64,000 bases of DNA from Quercus robur (lineage: Eukaryota > Streptophyta > Magnoliopsida > Fagales > Fagaceae). The position numbers and the translations under genes are program-made. Positions within the stretch are counted from its first letter, which is position 1. The number at the start of each line of letters is the position of its first letter. Shown here one piece after another: positions 60,239 through 64,000 of the stretch. The notes beneath the pieces were generated by a model that saw only the letters and a program-made list of their open reading frames with translations, had not been told where the DNA came from and made no database searches. The stretch spans positions 5,560,349 through 5,624,348 of the forward strand of contig NC_065537.1 in NCBI RefSeq assembly GCF_932294415.1. The letters run 5' to 3'.

Positions 60239-60432
60239 AGAGGAACAAATCTATCCCCAATCAAGTATTGTCCTCTTTAGGATGGGTAGGATCGACCCTT
60301 ATTCCCACCCGCACGGATTTGCTCAATCCCACATCGGGGAGAGACGCCTCCCACCCTTGCCTTATAAGCACTTGCCCTAAGGAATGGTGTACTATAGTGT
60401 GTGTGATCATGGGAGGAATGAATCTATCCCCA
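60236..60432 (+). mobile_element. Short TRIM-like or LTR-like remnant
   Basis: Contains aatcccacatcggggaga then ccttataagcacttgccc, the same CCCACATCGG plus TATAAG layout as the palindromic LTR arms at 13863-14296, and is bordered by a diverged direct repeat (aaatctatcccca, about 60246 and 60419). Ends are not fixed. Confidence 0.4.
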
Positions 60433-60487
60433 TTTATGAGTATCACAAATCGCAACTATCCCTTTGCCCAGATCAAAGATGGTTTAA
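60433..60487 (+). pseudogene. P450 exon 1 scrap
   Basis: tttatgagtatcacaaatcg followed by caactatccctttgcccaga and tcaaagatgg is a shortened copy of 59573-59645 in the P450 relic, read as FMSITNRNYPFAQIKDG. A separate local duplication of P450 DNA about 860 bp downstream of its source. Confidence 0.75.
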
Positions 60488-61088
60488 GGATATACAATGT
60501 GTTCTTATACGGACGCAACAAAATCTCACAACAATTGTTAAGATTTTTCCATTCATAAGATTGAAAAATGGTACGGTTTTTATGGTTACAACTTTGGGAC
60601 ATATCTACTTTGTAATCCATAAACAAAAGATATTTTTTTCATTTAGTTTTATAATTTTATACTACTCTTATATAACATTATATATATGTAAAGGCATATA
60701 ATTTAGTTTGTTTAGTTTTATAATTTTTTTTACTTCTCTTTTGTGGATTTAAAAATGTATTTATATATTTAGCATGGCTTCGCTGAATTTTTTTAATTTT
60801 TTTTGCCTCTGGCATTGCGTGAAAAATATAATATCATATATAATCTTATTACCATATATAATAGGTTCCCTATATACTGACAACAAATTTTGAGTATAGT
60901 AGAATTTTCGAAAAAATCAATGTGTTTGTTCTTCTCAAATACGGCCAAATTTGGACGTGGTGATGCAATGAACATTAAGGTAAGACAATGAACATTAAGG
61001 TAAGACTTGGATAATAAATCGAAATTTATTGATTCCAAGAAACTCCAGTATTCTAAATATCCGTACATCCATGTTATGGGACTAGTAG

Positions 61089-64000
61089 TAGATGTCAAAC
61101 GGTGGAGGTTGCGGTGCAGTCCCGCCGAGAACAATGAAAATCCTAATCTGGAACAGCCGGGGGCTTGGGAACCAACGTGCAGTAGATGTCCTCTCTCACC
61201 TTGTGAAGGAAAAAGCTCCCAAAATTTTGTGTCTCATGGAAACAAAACAATCAGTTGATGAGATGCGAAAAATTCAAGCAGACTTACCATACCGGTGTAT
61301 GCTAGCGGTTCCAAGTATTCATAGAAGCGGTGGGTTAGCCCTATTTTGGATGGAGGAGATAGACTTGCATATCCAAACTTTCACTCTTCATCACATTGAT
61401 GCTCTCATATTCAATGGCCTAAATATCTCATGGAGATTGACAGGTTTCTATGGTTGGCTGGATGGACAAAGTAAACATGAGTCATGGCAGTTACTCAAGC
61501 ACCTTCACACTAGAAGTTCAGCTCCTTGGATTTGTGTTGGGGATTATAATGAGATCATGGCATCAAACGAGAAGCAAGGAGGATTTCCAAAACAATTGAA
61601 CCCGATGCAGGTTTTTTGAGCTACACTCCTACATTGCGGACTGGTGGACTTGGGCTTTCAAGGTAATATATTTACTTGGAATAATGGTAGACCTAGAGAT
61701 GCATTTGTGCAAGAAAGGCTTGATAGAGCATGTGCCACGGTTGAGTGGAAGGAAATCTTTCCAGTAGCTTGTGTGACTCACCTTTAATCATCTTATTATG
61801 ACCATGTGCCAGCCGAATAGGAGGAGAAAGATACCAAAATGATTTGAAGAAAAGTGGCCCACCAAATCGAATTGTGAGAGAGTAATTCAAGAAGCATGGA
61901 TTATTGAAGTGGGGCATGGCAGCCCTGTGTCAATTCTTTTTGAGAGAGAGAAAAAACAAAAAAAAAACAAAAAAATCCCAGATTTGCTTTGGTTAACTGG
62001 AGCCGTGCAGCATTTGATAGCTCAAAAACAGTAATTCAGGAAAAACAAAAACAATTGGAGGCCCTATGCTCCCTCAATAATGCTGATCAATTACTTGCAA
62101 TTAAGGGATTAAAATTCGAGATAAGTGATTTGCTGCATTAGGAGGAATTAGCATGGTGCCAATGGTCCCGATCCATTTGGCTACTGGTTGGTGACAAAAA
62201 TACGAAGTTCTTTCATCAAAGGGCTAGTCACCGAAGACGCAAAAACCAGATCATGGGGAATTTTTATGAAGAAGGTAACTGGAATACTACGGAGGGGAGC
62301 ATAGCCCAAACTGCAGAACACTATTTTCAACACCTCTTCACCACTTCCAACCCATAAGACATTGAAGGAGTCCTAAATTCGATGGACAGATGGGTCTCCC
62401 AAAGTATGAATGCCTCTCTTCTTCAACGGTATACTCCAGAGGAGGTTAGAGAGGCCCTATTCCAAATGCACCCATCCAAGTCACCATGCCCCGATGGTCT
62501 GTCTCCATTCTTTTTTCAAAAGTTTTGGCACATTGTAGGGCATGATGTCACAACAGCTGTACTGTCAGTGTTAAACTCTGGCCATATGTTGAGAAAAATG
62601 AACCATACACATATAGTGTTAATTCCAAAGAAAAATGACCCTACACACATGGTGGATTATAGACCCATTAGCTTAGCCAATGTAATATCCTGAATCATAT
62701 CAGAGGTTATTGTTAATTGTTTGAAGTTTATTTTGCCGAATGTGATTTCTAATGCCCAAAGTGCTTTTGTACCAGACCGTCTAATCACTGACAATACCAC
62801 TGTAGCATATGAGTTACTTCATAGGCTGCGAAACAGGAGGAAGGGAAAGAAGGGGCAGATGGCAGTGAAGCTGGACATTAGCAAAGTCTATAATAGGGTG
62901 GAATGGGTCTTCTTACAACAAATGATGATGAAATTGGGCTTTGCTCCTTCTTGGGTCCAATTGGCAATGGAGACAGTGACCACAGCTTCGTACTCAGTTC
63001 TAATAAATGGAGAGCCAAAGGGTTTTATCACTTCTACTAGGGGGATACGACAAGGTGACCCTCTCTCACCATATCTATTCCTCATGTGTGTGGATGGCCT
63101 TTTAGCCCTAGTGAGAAAAGCAGGGAAGACAGGAGGGTTAAAAGGAATCAAATATAGCCAAAATGGAGTATGGGTATCTCACCTCCTCTTCGCTGACGAT
63201 AGCCTTTTATTTTGTCAAGCAACAATGGAGGAAAGCCAAAAACTATTACAGTTGTTGGCACAATATGAGGCTGCATCTGGTCAAGCAATCAATAGACAAA
63301 AGACTTCCCTCTTTTTTAGCAAGAACACGAAGCCGGAGGTAAAAGAGCAAATAAAACAACTATTTGGGGCAAGAGTTATGACAGAATGTGAAAGATATCT
63401 TGGGTTGCCAAAGGCCACAAGTAAATCAAAGGTTAACACCTTTAAAGACTTACAAGAAAAAATCACCAAGAGAGTCATGGGATGGAAAGAAAAAACTATT
63501 TCAAACGCAGGAAGAGAAGTTCTTATCAAAACTGTGGCCCAAGCGATACCTACATACTCCATGAGTCTATTCAAACTACCATCTTCCATTTGCGACAACA
63601 TCAATTCCATGATGGCCAAATACTGGTGGGGTCAAAACCAAGATGAACGGAGGATACACTGGATCAATTGGACAAAACTGTGCACTGCAAAGAAGGAAGG
63701 AGGACTGGGTTTCCGTGATCTTCATGCTTTTAGCCTATCTATGTTGGCAAAGCAAGCGTGGAGATTAATCGAGGAAAATCATTCTTTAATTTACAGAGTG
63801 TACAAGGCACGTTATTTCCCAAACTCATCTTTCATGATGGCTGAGCTAGGGAATAACCCCTCCTTTGTGTGGCGCAGTCTATTATCAGCAAGGGATGTCA
63901 TTAAGGAAGGCACTAGGTGGAAAGTGGGAGATGGCCGTAGAATTGGAGTATTCACACACTCATGGCTATCACGCACCCCTGTAACACGAATTGAAGTACC
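61089..64000 (+). mobile_element. LINE (L1-type), 5' end present, cut by window end
   Basis: The insertion starts in gggactagtag, where 23,765 shows the empty site. An endonuclease domain opens MKILIWNSRGLGNQRAVDVL (from 61134) with METKQS and WICVGDYNEI. A TGA at 61617 interrupts it, and further stops follow to about 62360. From 62382 the reverse transcriptase reads [70 protein letters not shown] and the catalytic [10 protein letters not shown]. One TGA lies at about 62692, after which the frame is open to 64000, entering the region before zf-RVT ([20 protein letters not shown]). Catalytic YADD is FADD, as in many plant LINEs. It is degraded but only moderately. Confidence 0.85.

Larger units (their letters stand above)
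60095..61088. repeat. Dispersed duplication, partner of 22340-23770
   Basis: 60125-60210 matches 22365-22455 and 60487-61088 matches 23178-23770, with about nine in ten bases identical. A short local duplication (acaatgaacattaaggtaag twice, 60966-61003) is private to this copy. The match ends at gggactagtag, where the LINE begins. Confidence 0.75.

Overview
The window looks like AT-rich nuclear DNA of a flowering plant, most likely a woody eudicot. The evidence is a plant-type CYP716 cytochrome P450 with introns, relics of plant host genes, and plant lineages of every major transposon class. A Fagaceae-like source (oak, chestnut) is my impression from the MITE families and is not proven. No bacterial features, CRISPR arrays, tRNA or rRNA genes were seen.

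Layout. (1) 1-20,110 holds two copies of a long segmental duplication: block A (1-110 plus 1942-5100) and block B (13293-20110). Each block carries a LINE 3' fragment and a broken SAM-dependent methyltransferase gene. A Helitron sits in block A. A hAT element, itself holding a palindromic pair of short LTRs, sits in block B. Because each block lacks the other's insertion, each records the other's empty site. Between the blocks lie a LINE RNase H scrap, a solo LTR (10008-11030) and a second Helitron. (2) 20,361-31,962 holds a MULE-type MITE, a 7.2 kb Helitron (23857-31044) that carries spliced host-like exons and a young Copia element, and a solo LTR. (3) 32,176-34,891 is the only host gene I read as intact: a three-exon CYP716-family P450 of 482 residues on the minus strand, with two Tourist-like MITEs in its first intron. 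(4) 36,586-45,157 is a probable very long LTR that received a complete 6.0 kb Mutator-like element (36619-42621). That element has 9-bp target duplications, terminal inverted repeats of about 200 bp and an apparently intact three-exon 908-residue transposase. (5) 45,158-52,224 holds a GC-rich MULE-like non-autonomous element, a broken CPL4-type CTD phosphatase fragment, and exons 2-3 of a second, broken CYP716 gene. (6) 52,225-57,883 is a composite of broken Ty3/Gypsy and Copia pieces with inverted LTR arms. (7) 59,021-61,088 has exon 1 of a broken CYP716 copy on the plus strand, then sequence duplicated from 22,340-23,770. (8) 61,089 to the window end is a LINE (L1-type) with endonuclease and reverse transcriptase regions.

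Working picture: a small CYP716 locus (one live gene, one or two broken copies) in which most DNA is nested transposons. Two parts look capable of function from sequence alone: the P450 and the MULE transposase. Many insertions have exact target duplications or an empty paralogous site in the same window, so the order of insertion can be read directly. Coordinates of introns, duplication edges and terminal repeats were worked out by eye.
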